Positions 1-10,052 of a stretch of 64,000 nt of DNA are shown one piece after another (position 1 is the stretch's first letter; the number at the start of each line of letters is the position of its first letter). Position numbers and translations under genes: made by a program. Source of the stretch: UBA7672 sp963718145 (GTDB lineage Bacteria; Pseudomonadota; Alphaproteobacteria; Caulobacterales; Hyphomonadaceae); the NCBI GenBank assembly GCA_963718145.1, contig CAVQYJ010000017.1, forward strand, positions 186,001 through 250,000, in the 5' to 3' direction. The notes under the pieces are model-generated. The model saw only the letters and a list, made by a program, of their open reading frames with translations. It made no database searches and had not been told where the DNA came from.

Positions 1-2
1 TG

Positions 3-575
3 GGGACGCGCACCTGGATCAATCCCAGTCCCAACGCGCCCAATCTCTGGATGGCGCGCGCCTATGCCGGCACGGTGATGCTCGAAGGCGCGACGCTGTC
101 GGAAGGGCGGGGCACGACGCGGCCGCTTGAACTCTTCGGCGCGCCGGACATCGATGCGAAGCGCGTGATCGCGGAGATGCGCCGGCTCGCGCCGCACTGG
201 CTGCAAGGCTGCATCCTGCGCGATTGCTGGTTCGAGCCGACCTTCCACAAGCATGTGAGGCGGCTGTGCAGCGGCGTGCAGATCCACACCGAGGATCCGG
301 CCTATTACGACCATCAGGCGTTCAAGCCCTGGCGCGTGCAGGCGCTCGGATTCAAGGCGATCCGCCGGCTCTATCCCGACTATCCGCTATGGCGCGGGCT
401 CGACTTCAAGTACGAATACACCGACGGCCGCCTCGCCATCGACGTGATCAATGGCGGCCCGGGCCTGCGCGAATGGGTCGATGATCCGTCGGCAGCTCCA
501 GGCGATCTCGATGCGCTGACGATCCCTGACGAGACAGCGTGGGCGAGCGAGCGCCAGCCGCATCTGATCTACTAG
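3..575 (+). CDS. NamZ/DUF1343-type exo-beta-N-acetylmuramidase, C-terminal part (5' truncated by window edge)
   Basis: The frame is open from base 3 without a start, so the gene begins before the window. The visible part reads NPSPNAPNL, then ARAYAGTVMLEGATLSEGRG and TTRPLELFGAP. These are hallmark stretches of the DUF1343 family, which includes the exo-beta-N-acetylmuramidase NamZ (YbbC), an enzyme of peptidoglycan recycling and turnover. About 190 of the roughly 400 residues usual in the family are present and the stop is intact. An in-frame ATG at 51 lies inside the conserved core and is not a credible start. The family is clear; the exact substrate is inferred. Confidence 0.85.
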   Translation, partial: GTRTWINPSPNAPNLWMARAYAGTVMLEGATLSEGRGTTRPLELFGAPDIDAKRVIAEMRRLAPHWLQGCILRDCWFEPTFHKHVRRLCSGVQIHTEDPAYYDHQAFKPWRVQALGFKAIRRLYPDYPLWRGLDFKYEYTDGRLAIDVINGGPGLREWVDDPSAAPGDLDALTIPDETAWASERQPHLIY

Positions 576-671
576 GCCAGAATCTACTGGGCCAGACGCT
601 TTCCGCTGCGTGGGCTTGTGCGTGGCCCGTCAGGAGATCAGGGTCTCTCGAAACATGAGGGAGATGCCGCT

Positions 672-1667
672 ATGCCGCGCAACCGCCAGTTCCTGATCGA
701 CCACCTGCCGAAGGGAAAGCTCGGCCCGGATGTCTTCCGGCTCGGCGAGGGCGCGATGCCGGCGCCGAAGGAGGGCGAGGTGCTGCTGCGCACGCGCTAC
801 ATTTCTCTTGATGCGGCGAACCGTGCGTGGATGTGGGGCGCGACGTATCGCGCGGCGTTGAAGGCGGGTGACGTGATGGCGGGGGGCTCGCTCGCCGAAG
901 TGGTGGAAAGCCGGTCTTCCGATCTCAAGCCCGGCGATCTGGTGTTTGGCGATACGGGCTGGCAGGACTACGCGGCGGTTCCAGCAAGGCATCTGACCAA
1001 GCTCGGCAAGGCCGAGCCGGTGACTTACCTCATGAGCGTCTACGGCATTGCCGGGCTCACAGCGTATTTCGGCCTGCTGCGATGCGGCGAGCCCAAGGCG
1101 GGCGAGACGGTGGTGGTCTCCGCGGCGGCGGGGTCGGTCGGATCGCTGGTCGGCCAGATCGCCAGGATCAAGGGCTGCCGCACGGTCGGCATTGCGGGCG
1201 GAGCCTCCAAATGCGCCTTCCTCACCGAGAAACTCGGCTTCGACGCCGCCGTCGACTACAAGGCGCCTGAATTCGGCAAGGCGCTGCGCGCCACGGTCCC
1301 GAAAGGCATCGACGTCTATTTCGACAATGTCGGCGGCGACATTCTCGAGGCCTGCCTGTTCAACATGAACAACCATGGCCGCATCGCCTGCTGCGGCGCC
1401 GTCTCGCAATACGATGCGCCACAGGCGCACGGTCCGCGCGGCGTGCCTGGGCTCATCGTCACCAAGCGCCTGAACCTGCGCGGCTTCGTGGTGATGGACT
1501 ATGCCAAGGACAACGAGACCGCGCTCGCCGAGCTGCGGGGCTGGGTCGAGAGCGGCAAGCTGAAAGTCTTCGAGGACATCGTCGATGGCTTCGAGAACCT
1601 GCCGCAGGCATTGATCGGCCTGCTGGCGGGGGAGAACGTGGGCAAGCGCATGGTGAAGGTGGTCTGA
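672..1667 (+). CDS. Zinc-independent medium-chain dehydrogenase/reductase (CurA/prostaglandin reductase-like)
   Basis: A 331-residue protein of the medium-chain reductase superfamily, leukotriene B4 12-hydroxydehydrogenase/CurA branch. These enzymes reduce alkenals and enones with NADPH in the cytosol. Residues 1-115 form the GroES-like catalytic half with no zinc-binding cysteine cluster. The Rossmann half carries a glycine-rich AAAGSVGSLVGQIA nucleotide-binding loop near residue 155 and FDNVGGDILEACL near 220, typical of this branch. The start at 672 is preceded by GAGGGAG about ten bases upstream; an earlier in-frame start at 618 lacks such a site. It stands alone, convergent with ftsH across a shared terminator. 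Confidence 0.88.
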   Translation: MPRNRQFLIDHLPKGKLGPDVFRLGEGAMPAPKEGEVLLRTRYISLDAANRAWMWGATYRAALKAGDVMAGGSLAEVVESRSSDLKPGDLVFGDTGWQDYAAVPARHLTKLGKAEPVTYLMSVYGIAGLTAYFGLLRCGEPKAGETVVVSAAAGSVGSLVGQIARIKGCRTVGIAGGASKCAFLTEKLGFDAAVDYKAPEFGKALRATVPKGIDVYFDNVGGDILEACLFNMNNHGRIACCGAVSQYDAPQAHGPRGVPGLIVTKRLNLRGFVVMDYAKDNETALAELRGWVESGKLKVFEDIVDGFENLPQALIGLLAGENVGKRMVKVV

Positions 1668-1689
1668 GCCTGTCGCGCGCGACAAACAG

Positions 1690-1717
1690 AAACGGCGGCT
1701 CCGCAGAGCCGCCGTTT
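1690..1717. terminator. Bidirectional hairpin terminator between the oxidoreductase and ftsH
   Basis: An 11-bp perfect stem, AAACGGCGGCT (1690-1700) with AGCCGCCGTTT (1707-1717), closes a 6-base loop. It lies in the 73-base gap between two convergent genes. The A-rich left flank and T-rich right flank would serve both strands as short U-tracts. Confidence 0.75.
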
Positions 1718-1740
1718 GCTTGTTGGATCGCTCGTGAGCG

Positions 1741-3645
<1,905 letters not shown>

Positions 3646-3753
3646 CCACGCGGCCTTTCAATGGTCTACGCCGTTCAAGATAGGCAGGATCAAGCCACAA
3701 AACGAGTGCTGAACCGTTAAGCGCGTGTCACTTTCCTGCGTCTTTTTCGCCGG

Positions 3754-4893
3754 TCAGGACGCCGGGTCGGCAGTGGAACCCCCGCGCACGGCGAGCGCCT
3801 CTAAACGGGGGTCAGCGAGAAGAGCGGCCGTCCTGTCCCAGCACGGACCGGGTTTTTCGCGCCCGCCCCGCCGCGGCGGGGCCATGGAAACAGAGATGTA
3901 GTCACTTTCGGCCTTCAGCCAGGCGCCCGCCAGCGTCGCGCCTGCGACTGCGGCGCCCCGGTCCTGGACCAGCCGGGCGACCAGGATTTCGAGTGGTTCG
4001 CGGCGCGGCCGGAGGGCGGCGCCCCCCGCCGCCATCACAAGAGCTTCCAGCAGGCGCCGCCTCGCCTCCGGCCCCAGGCTGGCGAACACTTCGCGGCGAA
4101 TCGAGGCGGCGTCAGGGCCAAGTTCGGCGCGCGCCAGCCCGGTCCGCGCCTCCGCCATCACCGCCGCCCGCATGTGGGCAAGCCCGTCCATCACGCGCAA
4201 GGCCTGGCTGAGCGAAGCCTCTTCCATCCGCCGTGTGAGCTGGCGCATGCGCACGCGCTCGAATCTCTCAGCCTCGTTCGAGGGATCCTCGCTCCAGCCG
4301 AGACCGCGCGCGTTGAGGTCGCCGCGCAGCTCGTCGCGACCGAAAGCCAGCAGCGGGCGGATCAGCCGGAGGCTGCGCCCTTCTGGCCATGCCGGCGATG
4401 GACCCGACGGCAGGGGTCCAGCGAGGCCATGCCAGCCCGAGCCCTGCCGCGCGCGCATCAGAAAGGTCTCGATGCGATCGTCGCGCGTATGGCCGAGGGC
4501 AATGGCGCCGATCCTTTGCGCATGCGCCCAGGCCGAGAGAAGGCGATGCCGGGCCAGGCGCGCCTCAGCTTGGGCGACGGCGCCGGCGGCGCCTGCCGAT
4601 CGATCCCAGGTCAGGATGGTGTGAGCAACACCGAGCCTCGCGCAAAGCTCGCCGACCGCCACCGCCTCGTTTCTCGCCTCGGGGCGCAGGCCGTGATCGA
4701 CGGTCGCGGCATGCAGCGAGATGGGTCGTGTCCGGGCCCAGTCAGCGGCAAGGACGAGAAGGGCGGTCGAATCCGATCCTCCGGAGACGGCAAGGCCGAG
4801 CGCGGCTTCGCCGCTTGCGAGGATAGCGAACGCGTCCGCCGCCTCGCGCCTCAGCGCGGCGGGTCCGTCCTCATTTGAGCCCGAGAATGTCAC
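3754..4893 (-). CDS. tilS: tRNA(Ile)-lysidine synthetase TilS
   Basis: A 379-residue cytosolic enzyme that attaches lysine to C34 of the CAU-anticodon tRNA-Ile, changing its decoding from AUG to AUA. The PP-loop ATP-binding motif SGGSDS is at residues 37-42. DHGLRPEA near 67 and ALGHTRDDRIETFLMR near 130 are the other conserved N-type ATPase blocks. The start is GTG at 4893, which overlaps the 3' end of the upstream YbjN-like gene by 23 bases and suggests translational coupling. The C-terminal third is less conserved, as is usual. Confidence 0.95.
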   Translation of the reverse strand: MTFSGSNEDGPAALRREAADAFAILASGEAALGLAVSGGSDSTALLVLAADWARTRPISLHAATVDHGLRPEARNEAVAVGELCARLGVAHTILTWDRSAGAAGAVAQAEARLARHRLLSAWAHAQRIGAIALGHTRDDRIETFLMRARQGSGWHGLAGPLPSGPSPAWPEGRSLRLIRPLLAFGRDELRGDLNARGLGWSEDPSNEAERFERVRMRQLTRRMEEASLSQALRVMDGLAHMRAAVMAEARTGLARAELGPDAASIRREVFASLGPEARRRLLEALVMAAGGAALRPRREPLEILVARLVQDRGAAVAGATLAGAWLKAESDYISVSMAPPRRGGREKPGPCWDRTAALLADPRLEALAVRGGSTADPAS

Positions 4894-5438
4894 GTTCGAA
4901 GATTTCGAGCAGCTGGCGCCAGATGTCGAGCGTATCCTCGAAATTGTCTGCGGTGACCCCAGCGTCGAGGTTCACGTCCAGTTGCAGCCGGATCTGGTTT
5001 TCGACCAGCGTCAGCCGCACATAGCGCCAGCGGGCGTTGAAGGAATTGGCGGTCTCGACCGTGAAGGCCGGGGGCGGGGCCGCCTGGGCGAGGAACTGCA
5101 CCGAATTGCAGAACTGTCCGCCTTCGCACTCGTAGAACTGGATCGTGTAGTCGGAGCGCGAGATCCGTCCGGTAATGACCGGGTCGCTCTTGGCGTCGAC
5201 GCCCAGCTGCGACGCGATAACCCGTCTTCTCCATGAAGCGGGCCATGCCCGAGGGGTCTGAGGCGTCGAACATGCCGCCGCGCACACGCTCAGCAGAGGG
5301 CGGCACGGCGGCGGGCGTCTGGGCGATGGATTCGTGGCCGGCGGCTGCGAGCATCAGCAGCGCGGCGAGCCGAACCCCGAATCCGGACGTTATGCCCACC
5401 ACGATCCGTCCCAATGAAACCCTGCCGGGACTTGCCAC
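4871..5438 (-). CDS. YbjN-domain periplasmic protein, one frameshift in this sequence
   Basis: Two overlapping frames make one protein. The first (from a GTG at 5438) gives a signal peptide ending near ESIAQ and then MFDASDPSGMARFMEKTGY. The second continues with LGVDAKSDPVITGRIS, a Tyr-Ile-Gln-Phe-Tyr-Glu-Cys segment, and a C-terminal helix ending DILGLK. Together they match the YbjN family (about 160-170 residues), whose function is poorly known. The break is a single extra base near 5210-5222. The gene sits 9 bases after cpoB and overlaps tilS, so it is part of the tol-pal/tilS run. The exported location is inferred from the leader. A sequencing indel is likelier than decay because both halves are well conserved. 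Confidence 0.7.
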
Positions 5439-5447
5439 TGGCGCCTG

Positions 5448-6326
5448 CTATGACTTGCAGGACGCGCGGTCGCGCTCCGTCGAGGCAAGCTGCTTGGCTG
5501 CGGGCGTCGCCTTGGGAAACTGCTTCGGCATCAGCTCCAGCACCTGGCAGGCCTTGGCCTTGTTGCCCATCAGCCGCAGCGAACGCGACAGCTTTACCAG
5601 CGCCGTCGGGCCGTTGGACGAGTTGGGATATTTGTTGAGCAGGTCCTGATAGGCGGCGACCGCCTCGCCATAGCTGTTCTGCAGGAGCAGCGATTCCGCG
5701 ACCAGGAATTGCGCCTCATGCGCGCTGGCGCTCTTCGGAAATTTCGAGAGGAAGCTGGCTGCGCCGGCCTGGGCGGAGGGGTAGTCCCCATTGAGCAGGA
5801 GGTTGCGGGATTCCTTGAGAAGGCCCTCCTCGTCCTGCGGCAGCGTTGAGGGATCGATCTTGTTCACGAGCTGGACAGCGTTGGCCTGCTGCACCGGAAG
5901 AAGATTGACCGTGGCTTCCGCCGAACGCACCGTGCCGGCGGCGCCCGCGGCAGCGGTATCGCCCCGGGCCAGCGCCTCGAGCGCGTCGATGCGGGCGGTG
6001 AGGGCTGCGATCCTGTCGTCGGACGCCTGCAGCGCAGCCTTGGCCTCTTCCGCCGTCTTGCGCGCCTGGGCGAGGTCGAAGCCGAGTTTCTCGGCGCGGT
6101 CGGTTGCGGTCTTCAGGTCGCCCTCGAGCGAATTCATCCGGGTGCGTAGCGCCTCGACCGCTGGGTCCGGCGCCGCGACATAGGGGGTGGAGGAGAAGAC
6201 CTGCCCGTGCGCCGGCGGGGTGAAGGCGAATGCGGCCGCGAGGAACGCAAAGCCGGCGAGGGTGGTGAGGAGCGCCGTGCGCGCCGCGGTGCGGCTGGCT
6301 GTGAAGGCGATGGTGCGTGATCTCAT
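5448..6326 (-). CDS. cpoB: Cell division coordinator CpoB (YbgF), Tol-Pal associated TPR protein
   Basis: A 292-residue periplasmic protein that links Tol-Pal function to septal peptidoglycan synthesis in studied bacteria. The chosen ATG at 6326 gives a clean signal peptide with cleavage near AHGQ (residues 39-42); an upstream GTG at 6428 would add 34 implausible residues. A predicted trimerising coiled coil follows (about 55-115). The C-terminal TPR domain (about 165-290) contains ESRNLLLNGDYPSAQ, AQFLVAESLLLQNSYGEA and LNKYPNSSNGPTALVKL, the canonical YbgF repeats. It follows pal by 128 bases. Confidence 0.93.
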   Translation of the reverse strand: MRSRTIAFTASRTAARTALLTTLAGFAFLAAAFAFTPPAHGQVFSSTPYVAAPDPAVEALRTRMNSLEGDLKTATDRAEKLGFDLAQARKTAEEAKAALQASDDRIAALTARIDALEALARGDTAAAGAAGTVRSAEATVNLLPVQQANAVQLVNKIDPSTLPQDEEGLLKESRNLLLNGDYPSAQAGAASFLSKFPKSASAHEAQFLVAESLLLQNSYGEAVAAYQDLLNKYPNSSNGPTALVKLSRSLRLMGNKAKACQVLELMPKQFPKATPAAKQLASTERDRASCKS

Positions 6327-6454
6327 CGGGTGCCGTCCGGAAATCTGTCGAAACTGGCGTCGGGTCATGCCCGGAAACGTATCCGCCGCCCGCGCCAGAA
6401 ATGTGGCGAAGCGGGCGGCGGATTGCACAATCGCGTCAGTTAACGGGTCGTTAC

Positions 6455-7000
6455 TCAGTTAACCAGGTTGGTGTAGGCGTTCCGGTTCTTGCTCCAGGAC
6501 GCCTCGTTGTTGCCTGGATCGATCGGGAAACGTTCGCCGTTCGGAACGGTCGAGACGCGCGAGCCATCAATGCCCTGCGACTTCAGATAGTCCGCGACGG
6601 AGTTGGCCCGGCGCGCGCTGAGGGCGATGTTGTATTCCGGCGTACCGCGTTCGTCGGCATTGCCTTCCACCTGAACGCGCTTGGTCGGGTTCGACTTCAG
6701 CCACGACACCTGAGCTGCGATCGCGCGCTGGTCGCTCGCATCGAGGTTGTACTGGTCATAGTCGAAATAGACGCGCTGGTCGGCGCCGTTGTTGGTCTTG
6801 AGGGCGAAGTCTTCCTTGGAGCCAGCCATCGGGCCCGACGGCACAGCTGGCGCAGGCGCCGCAATCACCGGAGCAGGCGCAGGAGCAGGAGCGGGCGCAG
6901 CAGGCGCAGGCGCCGGAGCGGGCTCTGGCTCCGGATTCGATGCGCAGGCCGTGGCCAGCATGGCGGCAGCGGCAAATGCTGCAAAAGAGATAGACCGCAT
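6455..7000 (-). CDS. pal: Peptidoglycan-associated lipoprotein Pal
   Basis: A 181-residue outer-membrane lipoprotein that tethers the membrane to peptidoglycan and recruits TolB during constriction. The lipobox LATAC places the acylated cysteine at residue 19. A Pro/Ala/Glu linker (about 22-60) leads to an OmpA-like domain (about 70-180) with YFDYDQYNLD, VEGNADERGTPEYNIALS and RRANSVADYLKSQG; the Asp and Arg that contact diaminopimelate are present. The start ATG at 7000 is preceded by AAAAGGAG. A 338-base gap to tolB carries a probable separate promoter. Confidence 0.97.
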   Translation of the reverse strand: MRSISFAAFAAAAMLATACASNPEPEPAPAPAPAAPAPAPAPAPVIAAPAPAVPSGPMAGSKEDFALKTNNGADQRVYFDYDQYNLDASDQRAIAAQVSWLKSNPTKRVQVEGNADERGTPEYNIALSARRANSVADYLKSQGIDGSRVSTVPNGERFPIDPGNNEASWSKNRNAYTNLVN

Positions 7001-7126
7001 ATGAAAAACTCCTTTTCCCTCGCGGCCCCCAAGAAGCCGCGCAATTCAGATTCCCACTCCCCGGCATTACCTGCGAAATGCGCTGGGTTTGCAAGCCGGA
7101 CCGGCGTTTCGAACCACCAAGGTGCC

Positions 7127-7153
7127 AATATACTTCGGGAGTTTTTGTGGCAA
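7127..7153 (-). promoter_or_regulatory. Putative promoter for pal
   Basis: Reading the minus strand, TTGCCA (7153-7148) and TATATT (7132-7127) resemble -35 and -10 boxes. The spacing is 15 bases, shorter than ideal. The placement about 130 bases before the pal start, in a gap lacking any gene, supports an independent pal transcript. This is inferred from the sequence only. Confidence 0.4.
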
Positions 7154-7163
7154 AGCGATGGAA

Positions 7164-7188
7164 TGATTGCAATCACGTAATTGCAATT
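7164..7188. promoter_or_regulatory. Twin-palindrome operator candidate upstream of pal
   Basis: TGATTGCAATCA (7164-7175) is a perfect 12-bp palindrome. AATTGCAATT (7179-7188) is a perfect 10-bp palindrome sharing the same ATTGCAAT core. Their centres are 14 bp apart. They lie immediately upstream of the putative pal -35 box. The regulator is unknown. Confidence 0.5.
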
Positions 7189-7338
7189 CGCAACGCGTTT
7201 TCAGCAGCTTCTGGCGATAGACGCTCCATCATCGTCCGCTGACGCACAGGGCAGTGCGCTACGGCAACCCACTGGAATTGGGGCGCCGGTGTGATGCGAG
7301 AAGCACGCCTGCGAACGGCATACGGCCTCATCCAAACG

Positions 7339-8706
7339 TCACCTGAGAATCGGCGACCACGCCGGTTCGGACGCATCCCCCGGCGTCGCCATGCGATGCA
7401 GGTTCCGGCCGGTCACGTCGATCGTCCACAGCTTGGGTCCGGCGCCGGGCGCGGCCTCGCGCGAGAAGGCGATGACGCGGCCATTGGGCGACCAGGTCGG
7501 GCCTTCGTCCTGGTAGGCCTCAGTGAGCATGCGCTCGCCCGTGCCGTCAGGGCGGATCACGCCGATGTGGAACAGGCCATTGGCCTGGTAGGTGAACGCA
7601 ATCCAGTCGCCGCGCGGCGACCAGACAGGCGTCGTGTACTGGCCGTCGCCAAAGGTGATGCGGCAGGCCGTGTCGGCGCCGCCCGTGGGGCAGGCCATGT
7701 TCCCGCCGTCCTCGCGCATGATGTAGAGCTGGGGGCCTTTCCCGCGATCAGACACGAAAACGATCTTGTCGCCGTCGGGCGAGAAGGAGGGCGAGGTGTC
7801 GATCGAGGAGCCGGTCGTGAGGCGCCGCTCCGTGCGGCGCGCCAGTTCGACGATATAGATGTCGGAGTTGCCATTGAGCTCGCGGCTCATCGCAACGCTG
7901 CGGCCATCTGGCGAGAAGCGTGCGGCAAAAGTGGTGGTCCCGGCGGCATCGCCCAGGCCTTCGCGGCGGCCTGTCTCGATGTCGTAGAGGTAGGTGCGCA
8001 ACAGGCGGGCGTTCGGATTGCGCGGATCGGCGATGTAGGCCGAGTAGATGATGGTCTGCGAGGATGGTGAGAAGCGCGGCGTGATGACGTTCTCCCCGCC
8101 GGCCGACAGGAATTCGGGGCTGAAGCCGTCCTGGTCCATGATCGCGAGGCGACGGCGGCGCTGCAGCGGCGGACCGGACTCGGAGACGAACACCACGCGG
8201 CTGTCGAAATAGCCTGGATCGCCGGTGAGCTGCGCATAGATGTCGTCAGCGATCTTGTGCGCGACGCGGCGCCAGTTGAGGGCGCTGGGCACGGTGTACT
8301 GCTTGGCGTCCTGCTGCACCTGGCCGTACACGTTGAACAGGCGGTACTGCACCGTCATCGCATTGTCTGCGCCGACGGAAACATTGCCGACGACAAGCGC
8401 CTGCGTGTCGATCACGCTCCAGTCCGAAAAGCGGGGGTTCAGCGTGATATCGAGGTCCTTCTCGATGAAGGCCGCCTTGTCGATGTTCTCGAACACCGCA
8501 GAGCCCTGCAGGTCGGCGCGGATGACTTCGCCGATCTTGAGCGCAGTCTCGGAGGCGCCAGGCCCCGCAGCATCGAACTCGGGAACCGCGATCCGCACCG
8601 GCACGAAGGTTGAGCTTTCGACCTCGACGCGCAGCCTTCCTTGGCCATGCGCGGCCGGCCCCAGCGCAGTGGCGAGGGCAATCATCATGAAGCCGACAAT
8701 CCGCAT
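7339..8706 (-). CDS. tolB: Tol-Pal system beta-propeller protein TolB
   Basis: A 455-residue periplasmic protein that binds Pal and TolA. The start at 8706 (MRIVGF) has AGAGGA eight bases upstream and yields a normal signal peptide ending AAHGQ. An alternative ATG at 8757, just after the tolA stop, would add 17 residues. An N-terminal mixed domain (about 25-160) precedes a six-bladed propeller with repeated FSPDG/WSPRGDWIAF/WSPNGRVIAF motifs. Length and order are standard. Confidence 0.97.
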   Translation of the reverse strand: MRIVGFMMIALATALGPAAHGQGRLRVEVESSTFVPVRIAVPEFDAAGPGASETALKIGEVIRADLQGSAVFENIDKAAFIEKDLDITLNPRFSDWSVIDTQALVVGNVSVGADNAMTVQYRLFNVYGQVQQDAKQYTVPSALNWRRVAHKIADDIYAQLTGDPGYFDSRVVFVSESGPPLQRRRRLAIMDQDGFSPEFLSAGGENVITPRFSPSSQTIIYSAYIADPRNPNARLLRTYLYDIETGRREGLGDAAGTTTFAARFSPDGRSVAMSRELNGNSDIYIVELARRTERRLTTGSSIDTSPSFSPDGDKIVFVSDRGKGPQLYIMREDGGNMACPTGGADTACRITFGDGQYTTPVWSPRGDWIAFTYQANGLFHIGVIRPDGTGERMLTEAYQDEGPTWSPNGRVIAFSREAAPGAGPKLWTIDVTGRNLHRMATPGDASEPAWSPILR

Positions 8707-8760
8707 CGGAAAGGTCCTCTTGGTTGCCCCCGGCGTCCAGGTCTTCGCGTTTTTCATCAA

Positions 8761-9567
8761 CTATTTCCCCGGCAGGAAGACGAGCTCGATCGTCTCGGGA
8801 GGGTTGAAGCTGAAATACTCTTCCGGGATCTGAAATCCCATCTGGTTGCACTTGCTCAACGCATTGCGCGCCCGCTGGATGTAGACCTGCAGCGGCGGAT
8901 CATTGTTGGGCTCGCGCGTCGGCTCGATCAGCTTGGGTTCCAGCGCAAAATGCCCATCGCGCCCGAACCGCACCGCGATCACCGCCCGCAGGCGCCGGGC
9001 GTCCGCCATGTCGGCATGATTGGTCCAGCACTTCTTGGAAATGAGCTGCGACTTGATCGCATCGGCGACCGTCATCGTCATGCGCGTCTTGTCGCCGACG
9101 CCGCGTCGCGGGCCCGCATCCTCGACGTCGTTGATATTGCGCGCCCGGTCGTCGACGGAGGACCGCTGCTGCTTCGGCTCCTTGAGGTCGACGCCGGCGA
9201 GAATGTCCTTCAGCGAACTCTGCAGGCTCGAATCCCTGGGCTTGGCCTCGTCCTTCTTCGGCTCGGCTTTCTTGGGCTCTTCCTTCTTGGCTGCGGGCGC
9301 TTCGGAAGGAAGGATCTCTTCCTCGGGCTGGACCTCGGGCGCGGCCGGCGTCACGGTCTCGGGAATGCTTTCCTTCTCGGCGGGCTCCTCGGCTTCCTTG
9401 GCGTCCTCGGTCACGGGCGCAACATTGGTCGAATCGGAAACCTCAAGCAGCTCGACCGGCAGGATGAACATCTCCTCCGGCTCAGAAACGAGAGCCGGGG
9501 CTACGATCATCCCTCCCGCCGCGAGGCCGACATGGAGAGCGATGGAGAGGACGCCGCCAAATCGCAT
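8761..9567 (-). CDS. tolA: TolA, energy-transducing inner-membrane protein of Tol-Pal
   Basis: A 268-residue protein that transmits proton-motive-force energy from TolQR to TolB/Pal. A single N-terminal transmembrane helix (about residues 5-26) is followed by a Glu/Lys/Pro/Ala-rich region (about 45-125). A C-terminal globular domain (about 150-268) ends with PEEYFSFNPPETIELVF, which recalls TonB/TolA C-terminal folds. TolA is poorly conserved in sequence, so the call rests on architecture and on its place between tolR (1-base gap) and tolB. Confidence 0.92.
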   Translation of the reverse strand: MRFGGVLSIALHVGLAAGGMIVAPALVSEPEEMFILPVELLEVSDSTNVAPVTEDAKEAEEPAEKESIPETVTPAAPEVQPEEEILPSEAPAAKKEEPKKAEPKKDEAKPRDSSLQSSLKDILAGVDLKEPKQQRSSVDDRARNINDVEDAGPRRGVGDKTRMTMTVADAIKSQLISKKCWTNHADMADARRLRAVIAVRFGRDGHFALEPKLIEPTREPNNDPPLQVYIQRARNALSKCNQMGFQIPEEYFSFNPPETIELVFLPGK

Positions 9568-9568
9568 T

Positions 9569-10048
9569 TCAGGGCGTCGCGCCTTTCTCGAGAATATCCT
9601 CGATGCGCTTTACATCCTTTGAGTCGACGGGCAGGCCGGCATTGGTGAAGCCGGAGCGCTGCAGCAGGGTCAGCACGTTCATCACGGCGCCGTAGTGCAC
9701 CGACTCGTCGGCGCGCACATAGACGCGCTTGTCCAGCTTCATGTCGGCGATCAGTTTGAGCTGCGGAGCCAACTGGGCGAACTCGACCGGCGTCCTCTGC
9801 GTGCCGAGATAGATCTTGGCGTCCTTGTCGATGGTGACGACCAGCGGCTGGTCCTGTTCCGTCGGCAGCGCCTCGGCGCGCGTCTTGGGCAGGTTCACGG
9901 CGACGCCGGTGGCGAGCATCGGCGCAGTGATCATGAACACGACCAGCAGCACCAGCATGACGTCGACCATCGGCGTGACGTTGATGTCCGCCATCTGGCC
10001 GCGCCTGCCGCCTCGGCCTCGTGATTTTCCGCCGAACGTCATCGCCAT
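9569..10048 (-). CDS. tolR: TolR, ExbD/TolR-family inner-membrane protein
   Basis: A 159-residue protein that forms the proton channel with TolQ. The ATG at 10048 lies 4 bases after the tolQ stop. A short basic N-terminus and MADINVTPMVDVMLVLLVVF form the single transmembrane segment, with the essential aspartate at residue 29. The periplasmic domain contains VRADESVHYGAVMNVLTLLQ, typical of ExbD/TolR. A longer frame upstream would overlap tolQ and lacks family similarity. Confidence 0.97.
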   Translation of the reverse strand: MAMTFGGKSRGRGGRRGQMADINVTPMVDVMLVLLVVFMITAPMLATGVAVNLPKTRAEALPTEQDQPLVVTIDKDAKIYLGTQRTPVEFAQLAPQLKLIADMKLDKRVYVRADESVHYGAVMNVLTLLQRSGFTNAGLPVDSKDVKRIEDILEKGATP

Positions 10049-10052
10049 GGCG

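Larger units (their letters stand above)
7001..7338. other. tolB-pal intergenic region, 338 bases without a gene
   Basis: No credible coding frame is present. It contains the putative pal promoter (7127-7153), a twin palindrome just upstream of it (7164-7188), and a Shine-Dalgarno sequence for pal near 7010. The part next to tolB (7190-7338) shows nothing else recognisable. Confidence 0.6.
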
